The notes below the pieces were generated by a model. The model was given only the letters and a program-made list of their open reading frames with translations. It made no database searches and was not told the DNA's origin. Shown here piece by piece: positions 31,316 to 40,047 of a stretch of 44,919 nt of DNA. Source of the stretch: DATKMK01 sp035541895 (GTDB taxonomy: Bacteria > Desulfobacterota > Binatia > HRBIN30 > JACQVA1); assembly GCA_035541895.1 (NCBI GenBank), contig DATKMK010000077.1, forward strand, positions 1 to 44,919. The letters run 5' to 3'. Position 1 is the first letter of the stretch. The number at the start of each line of letters is the position of its first letter. Both the position numbers and the translations under genes were made by a program.

Positions 31316-33454
31316 CTATGACGCGCCGGGAAGCCGCCGCGGCAGTTCGAGCGTGAACGTCGAGCCCTCGCCGACTGCGCTCTCCACCTGCACCGCTCCT
31401 CCCATGAGCTGTGCGTAACGACGCACCAGATACAATCCCAAACCGACACCGCGTGACGTCACGTGACCCTGGACCTGCTGAAACATCTCGAACACGCTCG
31501 GGAGCGCGTCCGCGGGAATCCCTCGCCCAGTGTCGCGGACCGACACCCGCAATCGCGAGGCATCGGACACGTCGGCGGTGATGGTGACCGTGCCCTCGGC
31601 GGTGAACTTGAGCGCATTGTCGACCAGGTTGCGAAGCACCAATTTCAACTTGCTGCGATCTGTGTAGCAGCGATCGTCGGCGACCACGTCGGGCCACTGC
31701 ACCACCACGTTCGGGTCGACGCCGAGAACGAACTCGGTGCGAATCTCGGCGAGCAGGTCGCCGAGGCCGAATTCCGACGGTTCCAGGGTGATCCGGCCGG
31801 CCTCGAGCCGATTGACGTCGAGCGTGTTGCCGATCAATTCGAGCAGCGTCCGGCCATGCACGAGGATCCGCTCGAGCGCCTCGCTTTGCTCGGCACCGAT
31901 CACACCCATCGCGCCTTCTTGCATCAACTCTGCATAGCCGAGGATGGCGCTGAGCGGGGTGCGCAACTCGTGCGACATCATGCCGAGGAACTCGGTCTTC
32001 AATGCATTCGCCCGCCGGAGCGCCTCCACCAGCCGGGCATTGTCTACGGCGACCGCCGCCTGTGCCGCGATACCCTCCGCGATCCGCCGCTCGCGCGGGC
32101 TGAACGCACCGCGACGCTCCCGATGACCAACCACCAACGCGCCGACGATCCGGCCGGCACGAACCATCGGCACGGCCAGCAGCGACCGTATGCGCCAGCG
32201 GTCCCACAGCTCGACCCGGCCAGTCGGCTCGGTCAATTCAACCGTTTCATGGGCCAGTAGCCGACTCACGAGTCGCAAGCTGCCGGAGCTGAACTCGATC
32301 AGCTTGAGTTCCTCCGCCGAGTCCGGCGGCCACCCCTCTGTGGTCGTCACGCGCATGACCTCACGCACCTGGTCCCACAGGCCGACCACACTCCAGTCGC
32401 ACAGCAAGACCTCGCACGCACTGCGCGCGATCTGCGGCAGAATCTCCGCCTCTTCCAAGGACTCACGAATGGCGCGACCGACCTGCAAGAGTGCGGTCGA
32501 CACCCGTCCTTCATCTTCTTCGCGTTCGCGCGCCAGCGCGGCCTCGATGGCGACCGCGGCTTGAGCACCGAAAATGCTCGCCTGTTGCGTTCGTTCAGCG
32601 GTGAACCGTTGTGGGTCAACGCTGTCGGTGAACACGAGTACACCAACGGGTTCTCCGCCGCGACGCAACGGCATCGCCAGGAGGGCTTGAACGCGAAAGC
32701 CCGGCGTGCGCTGGTCGCGATAGGGTGAGTGGGGGAAGTCGTTGACGACCAGCGCGTCGCCGTCGCGGTAAATCTGTCCGGCGAATGAGTCCGCCAGCGA
32801 TCGCCGCATGCCAATGAACTGATCGGCGACGGGGCCGGCGGCGGCGCAACCCTCGAGTGCATCGCCGCGTCGGAGCCAGAGGAACGCCCCGTCGACGCCG
32901 AGCACGCGACTCGCCGCCTCACAGATCACGCGCCCGATCTCGTCGACACGCTGTGCCGTGAGGAGCGCTTGCGAGACGTGCAGCAACGCCGCTTGAAATG
33001 CCGCCGCGGCCTTCTTGTCGGTCACGTCGCGGGCAATCGTTTGGAGAAAGGCGGCGACGCCGTTGCGATGCAGCACGTTGCTGCGCAACTCCAACATGCG
33101 CCGGCTGCCGTCGCGCAAGATCACCTCGCGCTCGTAGACTTGCGGGTACGGCAGCCCGTCGAGTGCCCGCTGCGTCAACAGCAACGCCGCCTCGACCTCT
33201 TCCGGCGGCATGATCTCGCGAATGTGCACGCCACGCTCGACATCGGCAACGCTGTAACCGCCAAACTCCCGCGCCGCTCGATTCGCCGCCACGATGACGC
33301 CGTCTCGATCATTGATCACCACGACGTCGCTGGCCTCTTCGAACAGTTCGGCGAAGTTCAGCTCGTTCGCCAGCACCAACTTGAGCGCGGCGACGGTTTC
33401 ACGCGTGTCATCGGCAGCCAGTCCAGTTTTCGCGCCTCCGCGTCGCATCGCCAT
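31316..33454 (-). CDS. PAS-GAF-GAF sensor histidine kinase
   Basis: This 712-residue soluble sensor kinase has no membrane segment. A PAS domain (about 25-140; NDRDGVIVAANRAARE) is followed by two GAF domains (about 150-300 and 310-475) and a HisKA domain with phospho-acceptor His495 in MMSHELRTPLSAILG. The HATPase domain has the N box LVDNALKFT, the G1 box DTGRGIP and the G2 box RGVGLGLYLV. No receiver domain is attached and no response regulator is adjacent, so its partner lies elsewhere. The start at 33454 is a choice; 33505 and 33448 are also possible. Confidence 0.9.
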   Translation of the reverse strand: MAMRRGGAKTGLAADDTRETVAALKLVLANELNFAELFEEASDVVVINDRDGVIVAANRAAREFGGYSVADVERGVHIREIMPPEEVEAALLLTQRALDGLPYPQVYEREVILRDGSRRMLELRSNVLHRNGVAAFLQTIARDVTDKKAAAAFQAALLHVSQALLTAQRVDEIGRVICEAASRVLGVDGAFLWLRRGDALEGCAAAGPVADQFIGMRRSLADSFAGQIYRDGDALVVNDFPHSPYRDQRTPGFRVQALLAMPLRRGGEPVGVLVFTDSVDPQRFTAERTQQASIFGAQAAVAIEAALAREREEDEGRVSTALLQVGRAIRESLEEAEILPQIARSACEVLLCDWSVVGLWDQVREVMRVTTTEGWPPDSAEELKLIEFSSGSLRLVSRLLAHETVELTEPTGRVELWDRWRIRSLLAVPMVRAGRIVGALVVGHRERRGAFSPRERRIAEGIAAQAAVAVDNARLVEALRRANALKTEFLGMMSHELRTPLSAILGYAELMQEGAMGVIGAEQSEALERILVHGRTLLELIGNTLDVNRLEAGRITLEPSEFGLGDLLAEIRTEFVLGVDPNVVVQWPDVVADDRCYTDRSKLKLVLRNLVDNALKFTAEGTVTITADVSDASRLRVSVRDTGRGIPADALPSVFEMFQQVQGHVTSRGVGLGLYLVRRYAQLMGGAVQVESAVGEGSTFTLELPRRLPGAS

Positions 33455-33520
33455 CACACGTATCTTAGTATTGGCCGCGAGAGTGCGAAAGGGATCGCTC
33501 GCCACGGCCGAGGCTGTGCG

Positions 33521-33979
33521 CTACCGCTGGCCGCCCTTCGCGTGGTGGTGCGCCGGAGGCCCGGCGCCCGACTTTGCCGCCTGCCCGGCCGGCGATGTAC
33601 GGACGGCTGACGGGTCGCTTCGAGGCTTCGCACGCACGGCGGGCTGACTTTGTGACGGCTTGTTCGCGGACTTCGTCTTGCGCTTTCGCGCCTTCGGCTG
33701 CACGCATTTGAAGACCGTGGCTTCGTCGGTCTCGAACTGTCGCTGAATCTGCTCAAGCGTCATGCCCGAATTGACCGCCTTCCGAATATCATTGCACAGC
33801 GCCGGCTGTCGCGCATGCAACGGATGCGGGGCTGTCGCGACTAGCGCGATGCTGCCGACAAGGCCGACGATCGCGGCCACAAATTGCTTGAGTCGACCGG
33901 GCGACTCGGGTAACAGACCGCGACACTCGACATCGTGCATGAGGCGATCACAACGCTTGCGGAAGCTGTCGCGCATCAT
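33521..33979 (-). CDS. Small secreted basic protein, unknown function
   Basis: This 152-residue protein has a hydrophobic signal-like segment at about 32-49, then a short conserved-looking domain (CNDIRKAVNSGMTLEQIQRQF, about 62-82, with a second Cys at 91). A Lys/Arg/Ser/Pro-rich tail ends the protein. The two Cys may form a disulfide. I do not recognise the family. The ATG at 33979 has AGGAG ten bases upstream; ATG at 33940 has none. With the better start, its first 41 bases overlap the start of the divergent TonB receptor gene. The signal-domain-tail layout suggests that it is real. Confidence 0.6.
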   Translation of the reverse strand: MMRDSFRKRCDRLMHDVECRGLLPESPGRLKQFVAAIVGLVGSIALVATAPHPLHARQPALCNDIRKAVNSGMTLEQIQRQFETDEATVFKCVQPKARKRKTKSANKPSQSQPAVRAKPRSDPSAVRTSPAGQAAKSGAGPPAHHHAKGGQR

Positions 33980-36005
33980 CGGGTTCTTTCTCCTGTCCGT
34001 GCCATTCGCGGCAGCCGGCGACGATCAGATGCGACTGCCGGAAGTCGTCGTCACCGCCACTCGCACACGCACGCACGCCGACGACACGGCCGCCTCGGTG
34101 TCGGTGGTCACCGACGCCGACATCGCTCAGCGCGATCAGGCCAGCGTGGCCGAAGCGCTGCGCGGAACGCCCGGGCTGGACATCACCGAATTCGGCACGC
34201 CCGGCCGCAGCGCCTTCGCCTCGATCCGCGGTGCCGCGCCGGACCAAGTGTTGGTGCTGCTCGACGGCGTCGAGGTCAATTCTCCCAACGTCGGACAATT
34301 CGACTTTGCCAACCTCGCAACCGACAACCTTGATCGGATCGAAATCGTACGCGGCGGCGGCGGAGCCCTGTACGGCTCCGAGGCGATCGGCGGCGTCATC
34401 AACGCGATCACGCGACGAGGCGAAGGCCCGTTCCACGTGACCTTCCAGGGCGAAGCGGGTTCGGCGGCGACCCACCGTGAAATCGTCAGCGTGGGCGGCG
34501 CGCACGGGATGTTCGCGTTGTCGGGAACGGCATCGTACAACGCGACCGACGGCTTCCGTTCGATCAACGACGACTATCAGAATTTTTCTACCAACTGGCG
34601 CGGCGACGCCGATCTGGTGCCGGGCGGCACCTTGCGAAGTTTCATTCGCTACAGCGACGCGCACGCGGGTCTCGCGAATTTCAACGTCTCCGAAAACCGC
34701 CTCGATCCGGACGCGTATAGTCGCAACGACTTCTTCCTCGCCAAAGGCGAGTGGGAGCACACGCTCGGCAATCTCACGTACCGCGTCGCCACGTCGTTCG
34801 TCCGCGACAACCAACGGTTTCGCGATGACACCGTCGACGAGGAGGGCGAAAGCGAGCCGACGATCATCTCGCATCTCCCGAGCGAAATCATCGGTGCCGA
34901 GGCACAAGTCGACTATCTGTGGCGCGAGCTGGCGTTGAGCACAATCGGTCTCGATTTCAAGGAACGATCGGTGCAAGTCTTTCGCCTCGAACCCGCGGAG
35001 GACGATGAAGAAGATCTTGAAGACGCTCGGCTCGGGATCAACCGCGTGGGATACTATCGATTCACCCGCATCTCGCATCGGCGCGGGTTCGCCGAGGAGG
35101 AGGATGACGCGGCATCCGAGATCGCGCGGTTCAACGCCAATCGATCCAACGTCGCCGTCTATGGACAAGAGCAGCTTCGCTTGCTTGACGACCAACTGCG
35201 CGCGGTCGGCGGCGTTCGTTACGATCACTACGACGGCTTCAGCGATCAAGTGACGTGGTCGGGTTCGGGCTCGTATCTCGTCCGGCCGACTCAAACGCGC
35301 CTCCGAGTCGGTTACGCTGAAGGATTCCGGACGCCTACCTTTGATGAGTTGTTCGAGCCGACTCTCGGCAATCCGAACCTCGAAGCCGAAGAGAGCTGGG
35401 AGCTCGACGGCGGGATAACGCAAGACCTGTTGGACGGTCGCCTCCGCTTCGAGCCGACCTACTTCTACCGCGAAGTGCACAATTTCATCGAAGAGACGAT
35501 CGACCAACTGCCGGGGCCGATCGCCGGAGTGCCGGAGGAAGCGCGCGCGCACAACGTCAATGCACGCTTTCAAGGGGTGGAACTGGCCGCGCGCGCCCAC
35601 CCGATCGGGACGGTGACTCTGTGGGCGAACTACACGTACCTGAACTTCGTCACCGACTCCGGAACTCTGCTCAACCGTCCGCGGCATCGGGGAGCGGCCG
35701 GCGCGAACAGCACGTTTGCCGCTGTGTTCACGGCGGGCGATGCCGCCTCCGCCGCCGCCCAGGTGTACGTGGTGGCTCACCGCGACAGCGCCGACCCCTA
35801 TTCGCAGCCCGAGCCGTTCATGCCCAGCGACCTCGGCAGCTATGCGCGCGTGGATCTCGCGCTCGCCTACCAGCTCCCCGCACGCTGGGCACCGCTCACG
35901 GTCACCGCCACGGTGCGCAATTTGTTCAACCGCGACTACCAGGAGGCGATCGGCTTTCCCGCGCCGCCGGCGTGGTTCTTGATCGGCTTTCGCTACGTGT
36001 TGTAG
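33939..36005 (+). CDS. TonB-dependent outer-membrane receptor (BtuB/CirA-like)
   Basis: This 688-residue receptor has a signal peptide (about 1-26, FFLLSVPFAAAG) and a TonB-box-like LPEVVVTATR. The plug domain follows (about 35-155; GTPGLDITEFG, GAAPDQVLVLLDGVEV, RIEIVRGGGGALYGSEAIGGVIN) and then a 22-strand-type barrel. The segment RVGYAEGFRTPTFDELFEPTLGNPNLEAEESWELDGG is characteristic. It imports a scarce ligand, perhaps a corrinoid or siderophore; there is no adjacent ABC transporter to decide. The last residues are YVL rather than a terminal Phe. An acidic loop (EPAEDDEEDLEDA) lies near residue 350. No cobalamin riboswitch was recognised upstream. Confidence 0.92.
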   Translation: MRRSQRLRKLSRIIGFFLLSVPFAAAGDDQMRLPEVVVTATRTRTHADDTAASVSVVTDADIAQRDQASVAEALRGTPGLDITEFGTPGRSAFASIRGAAPDQVLVLLDGVEVNSPNVGQFDFANLATDNLDRIEIVRGGGGALYGSEAIGGVINAITRRGEGPFHVTFQGEAGSAATHREIVSVGGAHGMFALSGTASYNATDGFRSINDDYQNFSTNWRGDADLVPGGTLRSFIRYSDAHAGLANFNVSENRLDPDAYSRNDFFLAKGEWEHTLGNLTYRVATSFVRDNQRFRDDTVDEEGESEPTIISHLPSEIIGAEAQVDYLWRELALSTIGLDFKERSVQVFRLEPAEDDEEDLEDARLGINRVGYYRFTRISHRRGFAEEEDDAASEIARFNANRSNVAVYGQEQLRLLDDQLRAVGGVRYDHYDGFSDQVTWSGSGSYLVRPTQTRLRVGYAEGFRTPTFDELFEPTLGNPNLEAEESWELDGGITQDLLDGRLRFEPTYFYREVHNFIEETIDQLPGPIAGVPEEARAHNVNARFQGVELAARAHPIGTVTLWANYTYLNFVTDSGTLLNRPRHRGAAGANSTFAAVFTAGDAASAAAQVYVVAHRDSADPYSQPEPFMPSDLGSYARVDLALAYQLPARWAPLTVTATVRNLFNRDYQEAIGFPAPPAWFLIGFRYVL

Positions 36006-36087
36006 ACCGGGCTGCATCGCGAGACGTCTGTTCGCCGCTGGACCATGGCCGACACCGCACTGTCAAGATCTTAAGACTGGACCGCCG

Positions 36088-36534
36088 ATGGAAACCTGGG
36101 AACTGATTGCTCGCGAATTGATTGGCGAGACCCTCGCGCACTACGCGCACTGCGCAGACACTGGACGCTTCGCCGACTTGGTCGAGCTGTTTGTCGAAGA
36201 CGGTGTGCTCGCCATCGATGGCCGCGATCCGCTACGCGGTCGCGCGGCGATTCTCGCGTTTCTCGGCAGCACCAAGCGCAGCCTGGCTGCGGGCATGGCG
36301 CAGCCCTACATCCGTCATCACGTGTCGAGTGTCACGATTGAACTGCACAACTCCACCCAAGCGAGCGCGCGCAGCTACTTTCTCGCTATCACGGATCGCG
36401 GCCCCGATCACTGGGGGCGCTACCGCGACGACCTCGTACACGTCGATGGGCGTTGGCTATTTCAGCAGCGACGCGTCCGGCCTGACGGGCACAGCGAACA
36501 CTCCTGGCGCGCCACTCGCCGTCAGGAACCTTAG
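36088..36534 (+). CDS. SnoaL/NTF2-like fold protein
   Basis: This 148-residue protein has the cone-shaped NTF2-like fold. An N-terminal helix pair with YAHCADTGRFADLVELFVEDGVL is followed by GRAAILAFL, and then a beta sheet with HHVSSVTIEL, ARSYFLAITDRG and WGRYRDDLVHVDGRWLFQQR. Family members include polyketide cyclases, dehydratases and scaffold proteins with unknown ligands; HH near residue 75 could lie in the pocket. It is convergent with the DUF4412 gene and 82 bases after the TonB receptor. Confidence 0.8.
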   Translation: METWELIARELIGETLAHYAHCADTGRFADLVELFVEDGVLAIDGRDPLRGRAAILAFLGSTKRSLAAGMAQPYIRHHVSSVTIELHNSTQASARSYFLAITDRGPDHWGRYRDDLVHVDGRWLFQQRRVRPDGHSEHSWRATRRQEP

Positions 36535-36549
36535 CTGCCTTCGCGCGAT

Positions 36550-37305
36550 CTACGGGTGCGGTGAACCGCCGTGTCCCGGCATCTCGAACGACGGCGGCGC
36601 GGTTTTGGTGAAACCGTCGGGGATCGTCATCACGTCGGCGGGTGGGACCTTCTCACTGACCTCAATCACTTCGGTGCTGGAGGCAACCTTTTGCGGCCCC
36701 ATCGTCGTCATCATCGTCGTGCGCAACGGCAAACCCTTGATCTGCACCATGGCACCGGCCAGCTTCCCGCCCGGACCCGGCATGCCGTTCATCGCCTTCC
36801 GCAGCGCCTCGACCTTCTCCGGTGCCACCGGCGGCAATAGGGCATCGGACGCCCACACCGACCCGCTCGTTGCCCCGCCCTCGAGCGCATATTCCTTCGC
36901 GTCATAGCCGGCGATTTTTTCCGTCTTCCCCGTGGCCTTCACCGTGATCGGCGTATCGGGATTGAAGTTGCCCATCATTTCCCTCGCCTGCGGCGGGAGA
37001 CTTTCGAGCTGCTTCTGCATCGCTTGGTGAGCGCGCTCGACCTGCGATCGCATCTCATCGAAGGTCTCGGTGAAGTACGTCTTCTTGGCCTTGTCCAGCA
37101 TGGTGAACGTGCGGGCATCCAAGTCGACGATGCTTCGCATCTGCGAGTCGTCGCTCACCATCTTGCTGCCGCTCCAGTACTCCATCACGTCCTGCGCGGT
37201 GCCTCCGTGCACCCCGATGCTGGTTCGCTGATGGATGGTGAGATCCTTTGCCGAGGCCGTGACGGCCACCGTCAGCAGTCCGACAAACCATGTGAGGGTT
37301 CGCAT
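36550..37305 (-). CDS. Exported DUF4412-type protein
   Basis: This 251-residue protein begins with a signal peptide (residues 1-19, ending TASA). The mature part is beta-rich and contains DLTIHQRTS, MEYWSGSKMVSD, RTFTMLDKAKKTYFTETF and EKIAGYDAKEYAL. These resemble the DUF4412 group of periplasmic proteins of unknown role, perhaps LolA-like lipid binders. The tail is Pro/Gly-rich. The start at 37305 is chosen because it begins the signal peptide. Confidence 0.8.
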   Translation of the reverse strand: MRTLTWFVGLLTVAVTASAKDLTIHQRTSIGVHGGTAQDVMEYWSGSKMVSDDSQMRSIVDLDARTFTMLDKAKKTYFTETFDEMRSQVERAHQAMQKQLESLPPQAREMMGNFNPDTPITVKATGKTEKIAGYDAKEYALEGGATSGSVWASDALLPPVAPEKVEALRKAMNGMPGPGGKLAGAMVQIKGLPLRTTMMTTMGPQKVASSTEVIEVSEKVPPADVMTIPDGFTKTAPPSFEMPGHGGSPHP

Positions 37306-37388
37306 CCTGCGCGTGTACGCGATCATCCAACGCGGATCAAGCCGGCTCTCCACTTTCCTTCGGCTCGCCACTCTGATTTGCTCGGCGG

Positions 37389-38054
37389 ATGCTGGCGGCG
37401 GTGATTTTCGATTGCGACGGAGTGTTGTTCGACTCGTGGCGCGCCAATGTCGCGTACTACAACGCGGTCCTGCGCGCGATGGGCCGGCCGCCGCTCGATC
37501 CTGCCGAGCAGCGGCACGCGCACGTGATGGCGGCGTCCCAAGTCATCGACTACCTCTTCCGCGATGACCCCAACGCACGCGAACGCGCACGCCGGGTCGC
37601 CGGCGAGCTCGACTACGGGCCCTTCTACGAGTTGATGGAACCGGCGCCGCGCCTCCACGAAACTCTCGGCGCGTTGAAGCGTTCATACCGCCTCGCGATG
37701 GCGACCAATCGGGGGCGGACGGTCGCCGAGGTAGTGCGCCGCTTCAACTTGGACGTGCACATCGACCTCGCCGTCGGCATCCTCGATGTCCCCCGCCCCA
37801 AGCCGCACCCGGATATGATCGAAAAGTGTCTCGCCCACTTCGGCGTTGCGCCGGCCGCCGCGCTCTACGTCGGCGACGCGCAGTCGGACCTCCTCGCGGC
37901 GACCGCCGCCGGCGTCCACTTCGTCGCCGTCGGCAACCATTTCGTCGCCGTTGGCGACCACGACTGGGCGCCGCAGCGGGTGGAGCAGCTTGCCGAGCTG
38001 CCCCACCACATCGCGAGGCTGAACGATTCGAACGCCGGGACCGCGGCGCGTTGA
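37389..38054 (+). CDS. HAD-superfamily phosphatase (phosphoglycolate phosphatase-like)
   Basis: This is a 221-residue HAD hydrolase. Motif I is FDCDGVLFDS (residues 7-16) with nucleophile Asp8 and acid/base Asp10. Motif II is ATNRG, the Lys motif RPKPHPDM, and motif IV YVGDAQSDLLAA. The alpha-helical cap follows motif I. It likely hydrolyses a small phosphate ester such as phosphoglycolate. HFVAVGN and HFVAVGD are repeated back to back near residue 177, a small internal duplication. Its stop codon directly abuts the convergent hydratase stop. Confidence 0.88.
   Translation: MLAAVIFDCDGVLFDSWRANVAYYNAVLRAMGRPPLDPAEQRHAHVMAASQVIDYLFRDDPNARERARRVAGELDYGPFYELMEPAPRLHETLGALKRSYRLAMATNRGRTVAEVVRRFNLDVHIDLAVGILDVPRPKPHPDMIEKCLAHFGVAPAAALYVGDAQSDLLAATAAGVHFVAVGNHFVAVGDHDWAPQRVEQLAELPHHIARLNDSNAGTAAR
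37917..37958 (+). repeat. 21-bp tandem duplication inside the HAD gene
   Basis: Positions 37917-37937 and 37938-37958 are two 21-base units that differ at three bases. They encode HFVAVGN and HFVAVGD. The length is a multiple of three, so the frame is kept. Confidence 0.85.
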
Positions 38055-38900
38055 CTACGATTGGTATGTCGTGCGCGCTTGCGAGAGCACGACATTCCCT
38101 TTCTGGGTTTCGGCTTGCACGATCGCCTCGCCCGACGCGGTCTTCCAAATCTTGGTGACGATCGTGTCACCGAAGTACACCTGATCGGCAAAGCGCGCCT
38201 CGAACGACTTGAATTGGGCGGGATTACCGCCGCACAGCGCGCGAAGAATCGCACGGCCGACGATGCCGTAGGTGCACAGCCCGTGCATGAACGGCTTCTC
38301 GAAACCGGCCATCTTGGCGAAGTCGGGATCGATGTGGATCGGGTTGCGATCGCCGGACAGACGATAGATCGCGCCTTGCTCCGGACGGGTCGCCTCTTCG
38401 ATCACGTGATCGGGCTTGCGGTCGGGCGGCACGTTCACCCCCTGCGTCGACGGGCCACGCTCGCCGCCGAACCCGCCGGCGCCGCGAATGAACAGCGTCG
38501 CCTTGGCGGTGAACAGCAGGCCCTTGTCATCCTCAACGATTCCCTCCGACCCGATGACGGCCGCCTTGCCTTTGTCCCACACTTCACTGATCCGGCCGGT
38601 CACCCGCACGCTGGCTTCGGGCGGAATCTCCCGGTGCAACGTGATCGACTGCTCGCCGTGGAGCAGCATCGCGAGATTGATGTCGACGTTCGACACCAGT
38701 CCGCCCATCGAGAACATGCCTGGAATCACCGCGTAGGTCGGCAGGACCTTCGGCCCCTTGCCCTCGAAGACGAACTCCAGTTCGCCCTCCGGCTTCGCCC
38801 CGACGCCGACTGCGTAGAGCATCGTGTCCTTTGAATCCCACTTGAACGGCACCGGCTCGAAGGTCATCCCCACCAGATCGCTCGAAATCGCTTTGCCCAT
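38055..38900 (-). CDS. MaoC-like 3-hydroxyacyl-CoA dehydratase / enoyl-CoA hydratase 2
   Basis: This 281-residue double hot-dog protein resembles the hydratase-2 part of multifunctional enzyme 2. The N-terminal hot dog (about 8-140) begins with YAVGVGAKPEGEL. The C-terminal hot dog carries the hydratase-2 motif YRLSGDRNPIHIDPDFAK with the catalytic Asp and His, followed by GFEKPFMHGLCTYG. It hydrates 2-enoyl-CoA to (R)-3-hydroxyacyl-CoA, as in fatty-acid or steroid side-chain breakdown. The ATG at 38900 follows GAGGGAA. It stands with a thioesterase and amidohydrolases that may serve catabolism. Confidence 0.9.
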   Translation of the reverse strand: MGKAISSDLVGMTFEPVPFKWDSKDTMLYAVGVGAKPEGELEFVFEGKGPKVLPTYAVIPGMFSMGGLVSNVDINLAMLLHGEQSITLHREIPPEASVRVTGRISEVWDKGKAAVIGSEGIVEDDKGLLFTAKATLFIRGAGGFGGERGPSTQGVNVPPDRKPDHVIEEATRPEQGAIYRLSGDRNPIHIDPDFAKMAGFEKPFMHGLCTYGIVGRAILRALCGGNPAQFKSFEARFADQVYFGDTIVTKIWKTASGEAIVQAETQKGNVVLSQARTTYQS

Positions 38901-38985
38901 GTGTTCCCTCTCTCCGTGGAAAATTGGTGGCAGAGTGACTGCCAGGTTTACCGCCAAGACGCAACGCTCGTGGCCTGCTGTGGGA

Positions 38986-39069
38986 CCTCACCCCTCTCCG
39001 GCGCGGAGAAGGGAGCGGAAGATCAGGATTCTTCCCCTTCCCTCGCAGGGAAGGGGCTAGGGGGTTAGG
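38986..39069. repeat. REP-like intergenic palindrome
   Basis: The outer arms CCTCACCCC (38986-38994) and GGGGTTAGG (39061-39069) pair with one mismatch. Inside, CCCCTTCCCT (39034-39043) and AGGGAAGGGG (39047-39056) form a perfect ten-base-pair stem with a CGC loop. Palindromes of this CTCACCCC/GGGGTGAGG style are common dispersed intergenic repeats in proteobacteria. Only one copy is seen here. It lies between two same-strand genes and could stabilise or end transcripts. Confidence 0.7.
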
Positions 39070-39120
39070 TTCCGAAAGCGCGGCGTCAAATTCGGAAGGG
39101 GCCTACTTGCGCCGAATCGA

Positions 39121-40029
39121 TTACCAACTTATGTCCGCGAGAAACGCCGACACCAAGTTGAGCGTCGACTCGGGGTTGTCGCCTGCCGCGAGGTGCCCGG
39201 CGTTGTGAACCGTAGCCAGACGCGCGTTCGGGATCAGCGCAGCGACTTCTTCGGCGCCTTGCGACGACAGCACGTCGCTGCTGGCGCCGCGCAGCACCAG
39301 CACGGGGCAACGCAACCCAGCGCAATCCGCGTCGAGACCGTCGATCACGTTCCGCCAGTTGCGCCCGGACTGAGCCCCATCGGCGCGCAGGCGGCGGTTG
39401 TAGCCGTGCTTCCACACCCAGCGCCCGTCGGCACGCTGTCGCAGGTTGCGGCTCAAACGCTCGGGCCGCACGTTCTTGCGATGCGGCAAGTACGGCGCGA
39501 TCTCGGCGGCCGCCTCTTCGAGCGAGGCAAACGATTCGTGCGCGCTCATGAACTGCATGATTTTCTTCACGCCATCTTCCTCGAGCTTGTGCCCCACGTC
39601 GATCAAGACGATCCCACTCACCGAATCGGGATGCGCCGTGGCGTACGTGATCGACACGATGCCGCCCAATGACGCACCGATCATCGCGAAGCGGCGCAGC
39701 CCGAAGTGCGCGCATAACGCCGGCAGCGTCGCCGCGATCCCATGCCGCCCAAATTCGACTACAGGATCGGAGTCGCCGTGATCCGGCAGATCGGGCGCAA
39801 GCACATGATACCGCTCGCGCAGCGCATGCCCGATCTCTTCGAACATGTACGCGGTCTGCCCGCCACCGTGCAGGCACAACACCGCCGGCGCGCCCGCCGG
39901 TCCCCATTCGAGGTAGTGCACCTGTCTGCCGGCAATGAGCGTGAAGCCGCTGCGCCCGCCGAGCGGCACGTCGTGGCGCGGGACCTCGGGATACTGCGGG
40001 ACGCTGGTCGCTTGTCGCTCCGATGACAT
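39121..40029 (-). CDS. Alpha/beta-fold hydrolase
   Basis: This 302-residue hydrolase has the oxyanion-hole segment LCLHGGGQTAYMF and the strand YHVLAPDLPDHGDSDP. The nucleophile elbow is GASLGGIVS, the acid-bearing VLRGASSDVLS, and the catalytic His is in VHNAGHLAAGDNP. It has no signal peptide. The substrate is not predictable; esters, epoxides or C-C bonds are all possible in this family. It is divergent from the Uma2 gene with only 18 bases between starts. Confidence 0.88.
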   Translation of the reverse strand: MSSERQATSVPQYPEVPRHDVPLGGRSGFTLIAGRQVHYLEWGPAGAPAVLCLHGGGQTAYMFEEIGHALRERYHVLAPDLPDHGDSDPVVEFGRHGIAATLPALCAHFGLRRFAMIGASLGGIVSITYATAHPDSVSGIVLIDVGHKLEEDGVKKIMQFMSAHESFASLEEAAAEIAPYLPHRKNVRPERLSRNLRQRADGRWVWKHGYNRRLRADGAQSGRNWRNVIDGLDADCAGLRCPVLVLRGASSDVLSSQGAEEVAALIPNARLATVHNAGHLAAGDNPESTLNLVSAFLADISW

Positions 40030-40047
40030 CGGTGGTAGCTTTAGTTC

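Noticed and set aside
33700..33938. Possible cobalamin riboswitch upstream of the TonB receptor
   Set aside because: I could not find the conserved B12 box or the expected stems, and the region codes for another protein on the opposite strand.
33948..36017. A 689-codon open frame antisense to the TonB receptor
   Set aside because: The plus-strand receptor has clear plug and barrel motifs; the antisense frame has no recognisable domain and is a result of GC-rich codon use.
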